NCBI GenBank assembly: GCA_910577335.1
Contig: CAJTMJ010000018.1
Span: 15,266 to 79,265 of the forward strand
DNA length: 64,000 bases
DNA from: an uncultured Duncaniella sp.
GTDB taxonomy: Bacteria > Bacteroidota > Bacteroidia > Bacteroidales > Muribaculaceae
Direction: 5' to 3'
This document shows, piece after piece, positions 1 to 8,348 of the stretch. The position numbers were made by a program, and so were the translations under genes. The notes under the pieces are model-generated. The model ran no database searches. It worked only from the letters and a program-made list of their open reading frames with translations, and had not been told where the DNA came from. The stretch's first letter is position 1. Each line of letters starts with the position of its first letter.

Positions 1-1207
1 CAAGGTCACCGTCGTTAGTGAGAAGAAGCACACCGGTGGTGTTGCGGTCAAGACGACCTACAGGATATATGCGTTCCTCGCAAGCGCCCTTCACGAGATC
101 CATCACAGTAAGACGGCCGTTGGGGTCATCGCTGGTGGTCACGCAATCTTTAGGCTTGTTGAGAAGGATGTAGCACTTGCTTTCGAGTGTCACAACCTTG
201 TCGTTGTATTCCACAACATCATTGTGTGAGATCTTGGTTCCGAGTTCGGTTACCACCTCGCCGTTAACCTTGATGAGACCCTGCTGGATGTATTCGTCAG
301 CTTCACGGCGTGAGCAAAGACCTGCGTTAGCCATGAACTTGTTAAGACGAATCTGTTCATTCGGATCGGGTATAGGCATTTCATATTCTATGCGCTTAGG
401 ACGCGGAGTGAAGCTTCTGCCACCCTGCGGCATACCGAACTGGTTCTGACGGGGCTGTTTCTGCTTGTTGTAACCGCCTTGGCGATTGTTGTTATATCCG
501 CCCTGACGGTTGTTGTTATTGTTGTAACCGCCTTGGCGATTATTGTTGTAGCCGCCCTGACGGTTGTTGTTATTGTTGTAACCGCCTTGGCGATTGTTGT
601 TGTAGCCGCCCTGACGGTTGTTATTGTTATAACCACCTTGGCGATTGTTGTTGTAGCCGCCCTGACGGTTGTTATTGTTGTAACCACCTTGGCGGTTGTT
701 GTTATATCCGCCTTGACGGTTGTTATTGTTATAACCACCTTGACGATTGTTGTTGTAACCACCCTGACGGTTATAATTATTATTGTAACCGCCTTGATTG
801 TTGTAACGGTTGTAGTTATTCTGACGGGGCTGGTAGCCGGTGTTTTCGCCTTCGGTTGAAGTTGAAGTAGCACCTTCGGCGCTTATCTGTGATTCACCTT
901 CAAGCTGAGGATTGTTTTGACGCGGTTGATAGCCTTGATTGTTGTAACGATTGTTGTAACCACCTTGATTATTATAACGGTTGTTATATCCGCCCTGACG
1001 ATTGTTGTTGTAAGGGCGCTGCTGATAGGAGCGGTTACCATAATTGTTACCGTAGGATTGATGACGTTCTTGTGAATCTACTTGTCCATGGTCACTTGAA
1101 GGGTTGTAATCAGTGCTGTTGGTGTCCAGATGATTGTCCGGTTGCTCGGCATTAATCGGTCTTGCACCAATGCGCGGTCTCTTGCCTTTCTTTTCGTTGC
1201 TGTCCAT
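1..1207 (-). CDS. rluB: 23S rRNA pseudouridine synthase (RluB/RsuA family), C-terminus cut by window edge
   Basis: The gene reads leftward from ATG at 1205-1207 and runs off the window, so only the N-terminal about 400 residues are visible. It starts MDSNEKKGKRPRIGARP and is followed by a roughly 250-residue arm rich in N, G, R, Y and Q, with about a dozen RQGGY(N)3-5 units. An S4 RNA-binding domain follows (LNKFMANAGLCSRREADEYI, about 375 down to 316), then the start of the synthase domain with the catalytic-loop signature GRLDRNTTGVLLLTNDGDL at the window edge; the Asp there is the family nucleophile. RluB/RsuA enzymes convert a specific rRNA uridine to pseudouridine. Which rRNA site is modified cannot be told. 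The arm is much longer than in proteobacterial relatives, although extended basic arms are known in Bacteroidetes. Confidence 0.92.
   Translation of the reverse strand, partial: MDSNEKKGKRPRIGARPINAEQPDNHLDTNSTDYNPSSDHGQVDSQERHQSYGNNYGNRSYQQRPYNNNRQGGYNNRYNNQGGYNNRYNNQGYQPRQNNPQLEGESQISAEGATSTSTEGENTGYQPRQNNYNRYNNQGGYNNNYNRQGGYNNNRQGGYNNNNRQGGYNNNRQGGYNNNNRQGGYNNNRQGGYNNNNRQGGYNNNRQGGYNNNNNRQGGYNNNRQGGYNNNNNRQGGYNNNRQGGYNKQKQPRQNQFGMPQGGRSFTPRPKRIEYEMPIPDPNEQIRLNKFMANAGLCSRREADEYIQQGLIKVNGEVVTELGTKISHNDVVEYNDKVVTLESKCYILLNKPKDCVTTSDDPNGRLTVMDLVKGACEERIYPVGRLDRNTTGVLLLTNDGDL
440..1020 (-). repeat. In-frame RQGGYNN-type tandem repeats inside the pseudouridine synthase gene
   Basis: Degenerate units of about 24-30 bp encode RQGGY followed by three to five Asn. 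The array is densest at 475-775, with outlying NQGGYNNRY units at 780-830 and 940-1010. The units differ mostly at third positions and in Asn number. This low-complexity, positively charged, glycine/arginine/tyrosine-rich stretch should be disordered. Variation in copy number between strains is expected for such an array, which is an inference. Confidence 0.9.
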
Positions 1208-1677
1208 AATCGTTTGCGATTTCTTTAATTGTTAAAACTGGTTTAAGTTTGGCACTGCCTCTCGGCGAGCTTACGGTTGAAAAAAGTAAAGTTTATTTAT
1301 AAAAAATTTTTATATGGTTGAATTTATATTAGAGTTTCATTTTAATACCCCATTTATGCTTGGAAACAAATGAGTTACCCTAAAGGTTGATAATGTGATT
1401 TTATAATTCTTATCCTCATGACATTTTCCACTGCAAAATTAAAGAATATTTTCCGTAATACCTAAAACGGCAAGTGAAAATAATTGTTAAAAAGCGAAGA
1501 GTTTTGGCAAAAACGTATATTTGGATTTTTATTCGTAACTTTGTAGCTCGATTTTTAATAAACTGATATGAAATGTTAAGCTATAATTGAAAATGTAAAT
1601 TTCAAATCAGTTCAATTTAACAATTTATAATTAAAAACTCTCTCTATAATTAAAACTCTCTCTTTATATAAATCGGT
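1208..1677. promoter_or_regulatory. 470-bp divergent intergenic region with transporter promoter
   Basis: This AT-rich stretch separates the leftward pseudouridine synthase gene from the rightward transporter gene. A TAACTTTG -7 element at 1536-1543 fits the Bacteroidetes promoter for the transporter, with TSS near 1550 and a leader of about 128 nt. No well-spaced -33 box is evident. The leader ends in an imperfect tandem repeat (1627-1663). No open reading frame or structured RNA was recognised. Confidence 0.5.
1627..1663 (+). repeat. Tandem repeat in transporter 5' leader
   Basis: Two adjacent copies of ATAATTAAAA(A)CTCTCTCT, 19 and 18 bp, differ only by one A. The second copy ends 14 bp before the start codon, so the repeat overlaps the probable ribosome-binding region. 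Confidence 0.75.
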
Positions 1678-3027
1678 ATGACAGAAAAACGAGCACAATT
1701 TGCCACACGTCTTGGTGTGATTGCCACAACAGTGGGTTCAGCTGTTGGGTTAGGAAATATATGGAGATTCCCTTATGAAGCCGGTGTGCATGGCGGAGGT
1801 GCGTTCCTGCTTATTGACCTGTTTTTCATATTTGTGATAGGTGTGCCAGTTATCTGCGCAGAGTTTATAATAGGTCGCCATACCGGTTCGAATGTCCGTG
1901 GAGCATTCAAGGCTCTTGCGCCCGGCAAGGCATGGGGTGTGATGGGGTATATCGGTATTATCGCTTCGTTGCTCATATTGAGTTTCTATTCGGTAGTGGC
2001 TGGCTGGACTATGGAATATATTTTTCAGTCGCTCAGGGATTTTTCAGGTGTACATTCGGCTGACGGCTTGCATGATCAGTTTGACACATTTGCGCAGTCG
2101 AATCTCCGCCCTGTAATGTGGACAGTGGTATTTTTGATATGCAACTATCTGATACTTGCCCGTGGGGTGAGGAAAGGTATCGAGAAGATGTCGAATATAC
2201 TCATGCCGATGTTGTTTGTCATCCTTATAATATTTGCCATTAATTCACTGATGATGCCTGAGGTCGCCAAGGGTCTCGAATTCCTTTTCAAACCTGATTT
2301 TTCGAAGATAACACCGTCGGTGCTTCTCGGAGGAATGGGGCAGGCATTCTTCTCGTTGAGCCTCGGATTGGGATGCCTCATAACATATTCAAGCTATTTC
2401 AAGAAAGATACGCCGTTGGTCAGGACTGCGTTTACCACAGCAGGACTCGACACATTAGTGTCGGTTCTCGCAGGTGTGATAATTTTTCCGGCAGTCTTTA
2501 CGTTCGGACAGGAACCTGCCGCCGGACCAAAATTAGTGTTTGAGGTGCTTCCGTCAATATTTATAAATCTTCCCGGAGGGATGATATGGTCAACACTGTT
2601 TTTCATACTGCTGTTTCTCGCATCATTGACTTCCACAATATCAATGAGTGAGATCTCCATCGCATATTTTGTGGAAGAATTCAAGATGGAGCGTAAAAAG
2701 GCAACACGTCTTAACATAGTCATAGCGATAGTGTTTGGCACACTGTGTGCATTATCGTTCGGTTGCATGAGCGATTTTACCATATTTGGCTTCACGCTGT
2801 TTAATCTGTTTGACTATCTGTCATCCAATATATTGCTCCCCGTCGGCGGTATGATAACATCAATCTTCGTAGGGTGGGTGCTCGACAGGTCTGTGGTGCG
2901 TCAGGAATTGAACCTTTCGGCAAAACCTGTCAGCCGGTTTGCATTTGCCGCCATAGTGTTCTGTCTGCGGTTCGTAGCCCCGGTATGTATAGGTCTGGTG
3001 TTTATTTTCGGACTTGGAATATTTTAA
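1678..3027 (+). CDS. Sodium-dependent amino-acid transporter (NSS/SNF family)
   Basis: This 449-residue integral membrane protein belongs to the neurotransmitter:sodium symporter family (LeuT, MhsT and relatives), which couples Na+ entry to amino-acid uptake across the inner membrane. The diagnostic first helix is present: SAVGLGNIWRFP at residues 21-32, followed by GGGAF near 39-43. About eleven hydrophobic segments can be counted, the size and number usual for short bacterial NSS members rather than twelve-helix ones. The substrate cannot be inferred. The gene stands alone behind its own promoter (1536-1543). The following gene, glgB, has its own strong promoter, so the two are probably not co-transcribed. 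Confidence 0.93.
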   Translation: MTEKRAQFATRLGVIATTVGSAVGLGNIWRFPYEAGVHGGGAFLLIDLFFIFVIGVPVICAEFIIGRHTGSNVRGAFKALAPGKAWGVMGYIGIIASLLILSFYSVVAGWTMEYIFQSLRDFSGVHSADGLHDQFDTFAQSNLRPVMWTVVFLICNYLILARGVRKGIEKMSNILMPMLFVILIIFAINSLMMPEVAKGLEFLFKPDFSKITPSVLLGGMGQAFFSLSLGLGCLITYSSYFKKDTPLVRTAFTTAGLDTLVSVLAGVIIFPAVFTFGQEPAAGPKLVFEVLPSIFINLPGGMIWSTLFFILLFLASLTSTISMSEISIAYFVEEFKMERKKATRLNIVIAIVFGTLCALSFGCMSDFTIFGFTLFNLFDYLSSNILLPVGGMITSIFVGWVLDRSVVRQELNLSAKPVSRFAFAAIVFCLRFVAPVCIGLVFIFGLGIF

Positions 3028-3086
3028 CAGCTTCTTAACTCATGTAGACTTGAAATCTAAAAAAAATAAAAGTTTACATGGGTTAA

Positions 3087-3117
3087 TTTGTTATATGGAA
3101 ATTTATTAGTAAGTTTG
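3087..3117 (+). promoter_or_regulatory. glgB promoter
   Basis: TTTG at 3087-3090 and TAAGTTTG at 3110-3117 are separated by 19 bp. This is a full match to the Bacteroidetes -33/-7 arrangement. The TSS is predicted near 3124, giving a leader of about 68 nt. Confidence 0.75.
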
Positions 3118-3191
3118 TAGAAGCTATTGCTACTACAGTCTGAAGTTAACCATATAGAAATTGGACCATAGAAAAATATAATCATCATTAT

Positions 3192-5237
3192 ATGAAAAAA
3201 AAGACTCTCAACATCATTAAGAATGACCCGTGGCTTGAACCTTATAGCGATGCTATAACCGGACGCCATAACGATGCTGTAAATAAGGAGCGTGAGCTTT
3301 GCGGCACAGACGGCAATCTTGACACATTTGCTAACGCTCACAATTATTTTGGCTTGCATCGCACGTCTGACGGGTGGGTTTTCAGAGAATGGGCACCCAA
3401 CGCTACCGGTATAACCCTCATCGGTGATTTTTCCAAATGGAAGCAGATGAAGAAATATGCCCTTAAACCCAAGGCAAACGGAGTATGGGAGCTTAAAGTG
3501 AAGGGTGATGCCATAAAGCACGGCGATCTCTATAAGATGATTGTCACTTGGAACGGTGGCAGCGGTGAGCGTATTCCGGCTTACGCCACTCGTGTGGTGC
3601 AGGATGAAAACACTCATGTGTTTTCCGCTCAGGTATGGTCGCCCGAACCATACAAATGGAAGGTGAAGAAATTCCGTCCGGACACTCGTCCTCTTCTTAT
3701 ATATGAATGTCATATAGGTATGGCTCAGGAGAAGGAGGGCATAGGAACATATACTGAATTCCGTGACCTCGTGCTTCCCCGCATAGCTAAGGATGGCTAC
3801 AATGCCATACAGATTATGGCTATTCAGGAACATCCTTATTATGGTTCGTTCGGATACCATGTGTCAAGTTTCTATGCGCCGTCAAGCCGTTTCGGCACTC
3901 CCGAGGAGTTAAAATCGCTTATCGACCGTGCGCATGAGCTTGGTATAGCTGTAATCATGGATATAGTTCACTCACATGCTGTGAAGAATGAAGTGGAAGG
4001 ACTCGGACGCCTTGACGGTAGCTATAACCAGTATTTCTACGGTGACGGCAGACGCGAGCATCCGGCGTGGGATTCGCTTTGCTTCGATTATGGAAAGAAC
4101 GATGTGCTTAACTTCCTGCTTTCCAACTGTAAGTATTGGATTCAGGAATTCCGCTTCGACGGCTTCCGTTTCGACGGTGTGACTTCGATGCTCTATTATA
4201 ATCATGGATTAGGACAGGCGTTCGGAAGCTATGATGATTATTACGATGGTAATGAAGATACAAATGCCATAACATATCTTACTCTTGCTAATAAGTTGAT
4301 TCATGAGATCAATCCATACGCCATAACCATTGCAGAGGAGATGAGCGGTATGCCGGGTCTCGCTGTGCCTGTTAAGGATGGCGGTATCGGTTTTGATTAC
4401 CGTATGGCTATGGGTATACCTGACTATTGGATCAAACTTCTTAAGGAGAAGAAGGATGAGGACTGGCATCCTACATCTGTGTTCTGGGAATTGACTAATC
4501 GTCGAGCCGATGAAAAGACTATCTCGTATGTCGAAAGCCATGATCAGGCTTTGGTGGGTGACAAGACTGTGATATTCCGTCTTATCGACAAGGAGATGTA
4601 CTGGCACATGATGAAAGATGACGACAATATGGTGGTGGCACGAGGTATTGCTCTTCATAAGATGATACGTCTTGTGACTGCTTCGACCATAAACGGCGGT
4701 TATCTTAACTTTATGGGTAATGAGTTCGGCCATCCCGAATGGATTGACTTCCCCCGTGAAGGTAACGGCTGGAGCTATAAATATGCCCGCCGTCAGTGGG
4801 ATCTTGTTGACCGTAAGGAGTTGAAGTATATCTACCTCAATGATTTCGACAATGCGATGATCCACACTATCTCCGGTGTGTATAATTTCCAAGCTCTTCC
4901 CGTAGTGAAACTTTGGGAGAAGGATGACGACCAAGTGCTTGCATATATGCGTGGCGACCTTGTGTTCGTGTTTAACTTCAATCCGTCGAAGGCGTTTACC
5001 GGATATGGTATTCTTGCTCCCGCCGGCGAATATGACGTCGTTCTTTCTACTGATAACCCCGCTTTTGGCGGTTATGGCAATATTGATGAGTCGATTTCCC
5101 ACCTGACCCAAAACGATCCGTTGTTTGCTCCGTCAGGACGTGAGTGGCTACGTCTATATCTCCCTCCGCGCTCAGCACAGGTGCTCCGCCTCCGCCGCAC
5201 AGCTCCGGAAAAGAAAGCCGACAAGAAGAAAAAATAA
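3192..5237 (+). CDS. glgB: 1,4-alpha-glucan branching enzyme
   Basis: This 681-residue GH13 enzyme cuts alpha-1,4 glucan chains and rejoins them by alpha-1,6 links during glycogen synthesis in the cytoplasm. A CBM48-like N-terminal domain spans about residues 50-150 (FREWAPNATGITLIGDFSKW). The (beta/alpha)8 catalytic barrel carries the nucleophile Asp328 in GFRFDGVTSM, the acid/base Glu382 in AITIAEEMSGMP and His450-Asp451 in YVESHDQALVGDK. These motifs resemble the eukaryotic-type branching enzymes more than E. coli GlgB, as is common in Bacteroidetes. A lysine-rich tail ends the protein. No other glycogen gene is adjacent. A hairpin terminator follows at 5262-5302. Confidence 0.95.
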   Translation: MKKKTLNIIKNDPWLEPYSDAITGRHNDAVNKERELCGTDGNLDTFANAHNYFGLHRTSDGWVFREWAPNATGITLIGDFSKWKQMKKYALKPKANGVWELKVKGDAIKHGDLYKMIVTWNGGSGERIPAYATRVVQDENTHVFSAQVWSPEPYKWKVKKFRPDTRPLLIYECHIGMAQEKEGIGTYTEFRDLVLPRIAKDGYNAIQIMAIQEHPYYGSFGYHVSSFYAPSSRFGTPEELKSLIDRAHELGIAVIMDIVHSHAVKNEVEGLGRLDGSYNQYFYGDGRREHPAWDSLCFDYGKNDVLNFLLSNCKYWIQEFRFDGFRFDGVTSMLYYNHGLGQAFGSYDDYYDGNEDTNAITYLTLANKLIHEINPYAITIAEEMSGMPGLAVPVKDGGIGFDYRMAMGIPDYWIKLLKEKKDEDWHPTSVFWELTNRRADEKTISYVESHDQALVGDKTVIFRLIDKEMYWHMMKDDDNMVVARGIALHKMIRLVTASTINGGYLNFMGNEFGHPEWIDFPREGNGWSYKYARRQWDLVDRKELKYIYLNDFDNAMIHTISGVYNFQALPVVKLWEKDDDQVLAYMRGDLVFVFNFNPSKAFTGYGILAPAGEYDVVLSTDNPAFGGYGNIDESISHLTQNDPLFAPSGREWLRLYLPPRSAQVLRLRRTAPEKKADKKKK

Positions 5238-5261
5238 GAGATCGTAATAAAACTACATAGA

Positions 5262-5302
5262 TGAATAGCTGCTGAACCATTTTTAGTTTCAGCAGCTTAT
5301 TC
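5262..5302 (+). terminator. Intrinsic terminator after glgB
   Basis: TGAATAGCTGCTGAA (5262-5275) pairs with TTCAGCAGCTTATTCA (5288-5302) with one bulged base. A T-containing tail follows. It separates glgB from the men genes. Confidence 0.7.
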
Positions 5303-5343
5303 ATTTATTGACGCTATCACATTATTTCGAGGTAATTTTTATG

Positions 5344-5351
5344 TACCTTTG
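5344..5351 (+). promoter_or_regulatory. -7 element of menB operon promoter
   Basis: TACCTTTG matches the Bacteroidetes TAnnTTTG element. The TSS would lie near 5358, about 20 nt before the menB start codon. Confidence 0.6.
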
Positions 5352-5377
5352 CAGTGAAATCTTAAAATCAATATTTC

Positions 5378-6199
5378 ATGGCACGTATTTGGAATACTAT
5401 AAAGGAGTATGAGGATATCCTCTTTGAGCAATATGGCAAGATAGCCAAAATAACTATAAACCGTCCGCAAGTTTACAATGCATTCCGTCCGCAGACCAAC
5501 AAGGAGATGCTTGACGCTATGGCTTACTGCCGTGAAGCGAATGACATAGGTGTCATCATCCTTACCGGCGCCGGTGACAAGGCATTCTGTTCGGGTGGCG
5601 ACCAAAAAGTTAAAGGGATAGGCGGGTATATAGATGAGAACGGAGTGCCTCGTCTGAATGTGCTTGACTTACATAAGGCTATAAGATCGATTCCGAAGCC
5701 TGTTATCGCAATGGTCAATGGATATGCCATAGGTGGTGGACATGTGCTTCATGTGGTATGCGACCTCACTATCGCTTCGGAAAATGCACGCTTTGGTCAG
5801 ACCGGACCTAAGGTGGGAAGTTTTGATGCCGGATTCGGGTCAAGCTATCTTGCCCGTTGCGTGGGTCAGAAGAAAGCGAGGGAGATATGGTTCCTTTGCC
5901 GCCAGTATACAGCCCATGAAGCGGAAGCGATGGGAATGGTGAATAAGGTAGTGCCGTTTGACCGTCTTGAGGATGAGACAGTGGACTGGTGCGAGACTAT
6001 TTTAAGCCGTAGCCCTATGGCAATACGTATGATCAAACGTGCGCTAAATGCCGAGCTTGACGGTCAGAGGGGTATGATGGAATTTGCAGGGGATGCCACA
6101 TTGATGTATTATCTTATGGCAGAAGCTCAGGAAGGTAAGAATGCTTTCCTTGAAAAGCGTGACCCTGATTTTGACCAGTTCCCCAAATTCCCGGGATAA
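5378..6199 (+). CDS. menB: 1,4-dihydroxy-2-naphthoyl-CoA synthase
   Basis: The 273-residue crotonase-fold enzyme closes the second ring of o-succinylbenzoyl-CoA in menaquinone synthesis. MenB signatures are visible: CSGGDQK at 71-77 (oxyanion hole region), GYAIGGGHVLHVVCDLTIAS beginning at 115, and GQTGPKVGSFDAGFG at 140-154 with the MenB-type Asp150. The length and the Asp in that loop fit MenB better than a generic enoyl-CoA hydratase. It is the first gene of a menB-menC-menE run. The upstream pathway genes menF and menD are not in the window. Confidence 0.95.
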   Translation: MARIWNTIKEYEDILFEQYGKIAKITINRPQVYNAFRPQTNKEMLDAMAYCREANDIGVIILTGAGDKAFCSGGDQKVKGIGGYIDENGVPRLNVLDLHKAIRSIPKPVIAMVNGYAIGGGHVLHVVCDLTIASENARFGQTGPKVGSFDAGFGSSYLARCVGQKKAREIWFLCRQYTAHEAEAMGMVNKVVPFDRLEDETVDWCETILSRSPMAIRMIKRALNAELDGQRGMMEFAGDATLMYYLMAEAQEGKNAFLEKRDPDFDQFPKFPG

Positions 6200-6251
6200 A
6201 GTGGCGATTGATATTTGACTTTAGGATTGACTGCCGAGAGGGGGATATCAG

Positions 6252-7301
6252 ATGTTTGCGTCATACTGTAAATACCAATTGGATTTTCGCTTTACTGCCA
6301 TCACTTCTCGTGACAGAATGCGTAAAAAAGACACCTATTTCATAAAAATATGGGATAGCGAGCCGTCATGTTTCGGAATAGGCGAGGCTGCCATGTTCAA
6401 AGGGCTTAGCTGCGATGACATACCCGGCTATGAGGATAAACTCAGGGAGGTGTGTGCAGAGATAGACCGGTACGCCTCACATCCTGAGCTGTTGAATGAG
6501 TATTCGTCTATAAAAATGGGCGTTGAAACGGCTGTCAATGATTTGAAAAACGGCTGTCGCCGTCTTATCTTCCCTTCGGAATGGTCGGAAGGGAAAAGCT
6601 CCATCATTATAAACGGTCTTGTTTGGATGGGCGATAAGGAGCTGATGGCAGAAAGAATCAATGATAAAGTAAAAGCCGGTTTCCATTGCATAAAATTAAA
6701 GATTGGAGGGATAAATTTTAATGACGAGCTGGATTTGCTACGGCTCGTCAGTGAGATTTGTCCCGATGTGGAGTTGCGCCTTGATGCAAATGGCGCATTT
6801 ACTCCGGAAAATGCTATGGAAAGGCTCTCTGCGCTGTCAGCCTTCGACATTCATTCCATAGAACAACCTGTGAGACAGGGGCAGTGGAAAGTGATGGGGG
6901 AATTGTGCCGAAAATCTCCGATACCTATTGCGCTTGACGAGGAGTTGATTGGGTTAAATTCCGGCAAGTTGAAACGAGAGATGCTTGATGCAATCCGTCC
7001 GCAATACATTATTCTGAAACCTACTCTGTGTGGCGGTTTCCATGGCTCTGACGAATGGATTGCATTAGCCGAAGAGAGAAATATAGGGTGGTGGGCAACT
7101 TCTGCTTTAGAGTCAAACATTGGTTTGAACGCCATAGCCCAATGGGTGTCAACCAAACATCCTACGCTCCCTCAGGGACTTGGCACGGGACAGTTGTATT
7201 TCAACAATATCATCTCACCGCTTAACCTCAGAGGTGAGAACCTTTGGTATGACAGAAATGCCGAATGGAAAATACCCGATTTGGAATGGATAGAGTGCTG
7301 A
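6252..7301 (+). CDS. menC: o-Succinylbenzoate synthase (enolase superfamily)
   Basis: This 349-residue protein dehydrates SHCHC to o-succinylbenzoate. The enolase-superfamily machinery is complete: the KLK pair Lys148/Lys150, metal ligands Asp178 (LRLDANGAF), Glu204 (SIEQP) and Asp229 (ALDEE), and the opposing Lys256 (IILKPTLCGG). The position between menB and menE supports o-succinylbenzoate synthase over a dipeptide epimerase. The 3' end overlaps the first codons of menE by 16-37 bp, depending on the menE start, which suggests translational coupling. Confidence 0.92.
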   Translation: MFASYCKYQLDFRFTAITSRDRMRKKDTYFIKIWDSEPSCFGIGEAAMFKGLSCDDIPGYEDKLREVCAEIDRYASHPELLNEYSSIKMGVETAVNDLKNGCRRLIFPSEWSEGKSSIIINGLVWMGDKELMAERINDKVKAGFHCIKLKIGGINFNDELDLLRLVSEICPDVELRLDANGAFTPENAMERLSALSAFDIHSIEQPVRQGQWKVMGELCRKSPIPIALDEELIGLNSGKLKREMLDAIRPQYIILKPTLCGGFHGSDEWIALAEERNIGWWATSALESNIGLNAIAQWVSTKHPTLPQGLGTGQLYFNNIISPLNLRGENLWYDRNAEWKIPDLEWIEC

Positions 7302-8257
7302 CACGGGATGCGGAAAAATTTTTGAGGGAATGGGAGTCGCCGCTTCCATACGTGTTTGCGCACACCTCAGGCTCGACCGGTACCCCGAAAGAGATAAAAC
7401 TTCTGAAATCGGATATGGTGGCATCTGCCAATGCAACGGTTAAATTTTTTGGAATAACCGAAAAATCCACACTCTATTTGCCGCTGTCACCATCTTATAT
7501 TGCCGGAAAAATGCATATAGTGCGTGCGCTTGTGGCAGGGAGTGCGTTGAGGGTGGTGACACCTTCTAACAAGCCATTGGACGACGAGATTTCCGCTCCT
7601 ATAGACCTTCTTCCGATAGTTCCGTCACAGATCCCCGGATTGCTTGGGGCGGACTCTCTTCGTTTTGTGAAAAATGTCATTGTCGGCGGTGCTCCAGTGA
7701 CACCGGAGGCTGAGATGTCGATGATTGACGCCGGGGTTAACGCATACGCCACGTATGGGATGACTGAAACATGCAGCCATGTGGCATTGCGGAAATTTGG
7801 TTGTCAGACATTCAAGGGATTGCCGGGATTCACATTCGATGTGGATTCACGGGGTTGTCTTGTGATTTCCACTGAAACCATGTCGTTTGGCTCGATTATC
7901 ACCAATGACATAGTGGGGCTGCATGGCTCCGACGCATTTGTGTGGAAGGGTAGGTTTGACAATGTTATAAATTCCGGCGGCATAAAAATATTTCCTGAGG
8001 AGATAGAGAAAGTGATAGCTCCGTTTATACCATCCGGCTCTCTTTTCTATGTCACCTCACGTAGGAGTGAACGGTGGGGAGAGGAAGCTGTGGTGGTTAC
8101 AGATTGCCCTGAATTTAAAGATACCGAAGCCTCGCATCGGCTACTCTCTTCGTTAAAGGAGTTGCTTCCCTTTCATCATGTCCCTAAAGCGGTAATATAT
8201 ATTTCTGAAATATCTCTCACGGCATCAAAAAAAATAATAAGGAGGAAATTTCTATAA
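7265..8257 (+). CDS. menE: o-Succinylbenzoate-CoA ligase, short AMP-binding form
   Basis: This adenylate-forming enzyme activates o-succinylbenzoate with CoA. The P-loop HTSGSTGTPK is at residues 33-42, YGMTET at 164-169, and the C-terminal lysine region LTASKKIIRR near the end. At 330 residues it is well below the roughly 450-490 of Bacillus and E. coli MenE; it lacks the usual N-terminal half domain, which is typical of Bacteroidetes forms. The start is uncertain: ATG at 7265 overlaps menC by 37 bp, while ATG at 7286 would overlap by 16 bp and loses no motif. Assignment rests on motifs plus the menB-menC context. Confidence 0.85.
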   Translation: MENTRFGMDRVLTRDAEKFLREWESPLPYVFAHTSGSTGTPKEIKLLKSDMVASANATVKFFGITEKSTLYLPLSPSYIAGKMHIVRALVAGSALRVVTPSNKPLDDEISAPIDLLPIVPSQIPGLLGADSLRFVKNVIVGGAPVTPEAEMSMIDAGVNAYATYGMTETCSHVALRKFGCQTFKGLPGFTFDVDSRGCLVISTETMSFGSIITNDIVGLHGSDAFVWKGRFDNVINSGGIKIFPEEIEKVIAPFIPSGSLFYVTSRRSERWGEEAVVVTDCPEFKDTEASHRLLSSLKELLPFHHVPKAVIYISEISLTASKKIIRRKFL

Positions 8258-8263
8258 CACAAG

Positions 8264-8295
8264 TTGCACATTGTCGTTATTTAATGCTAACTTTG
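8264..8295 (+). promoter_or_regulatory. Promoter for the flippase-like gene
   Basis: TTGC at 8264-8267 and TAACTTTG at 8288-8295 are separated by 20 bp. This predicts a TSS near 8302 and a leader of about 47 nt, so the downstream gene need not depend on men transcription. Confidence 0.65.
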
Positions 8296-8348
8296 CCATT
8301 CATCTATTGAACTGATTTAAAATTCTAATCAGACCATTACCATCAGTC

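Noticed and set aside
388..873. A 161-residue reverse frame rich in T, V and I within the repeat region
   Set aside because: It is an out-of-frame reading of the repeat arm of the pseudouridine synthase gene; the true frame gives RQGGYNN units and continues into an S4 domain.
3057..3860. Long antisense frame opposite glgB (267 codons)
   Set aside because: It reads against a fully motif-supported glgB and has no family features, so it is a coding shadow.
4209..5111. 300-codon antisense frame opposite the 3' half of glgB
   Set aside because: It is a shadow frame of glgB with no signals of its own.
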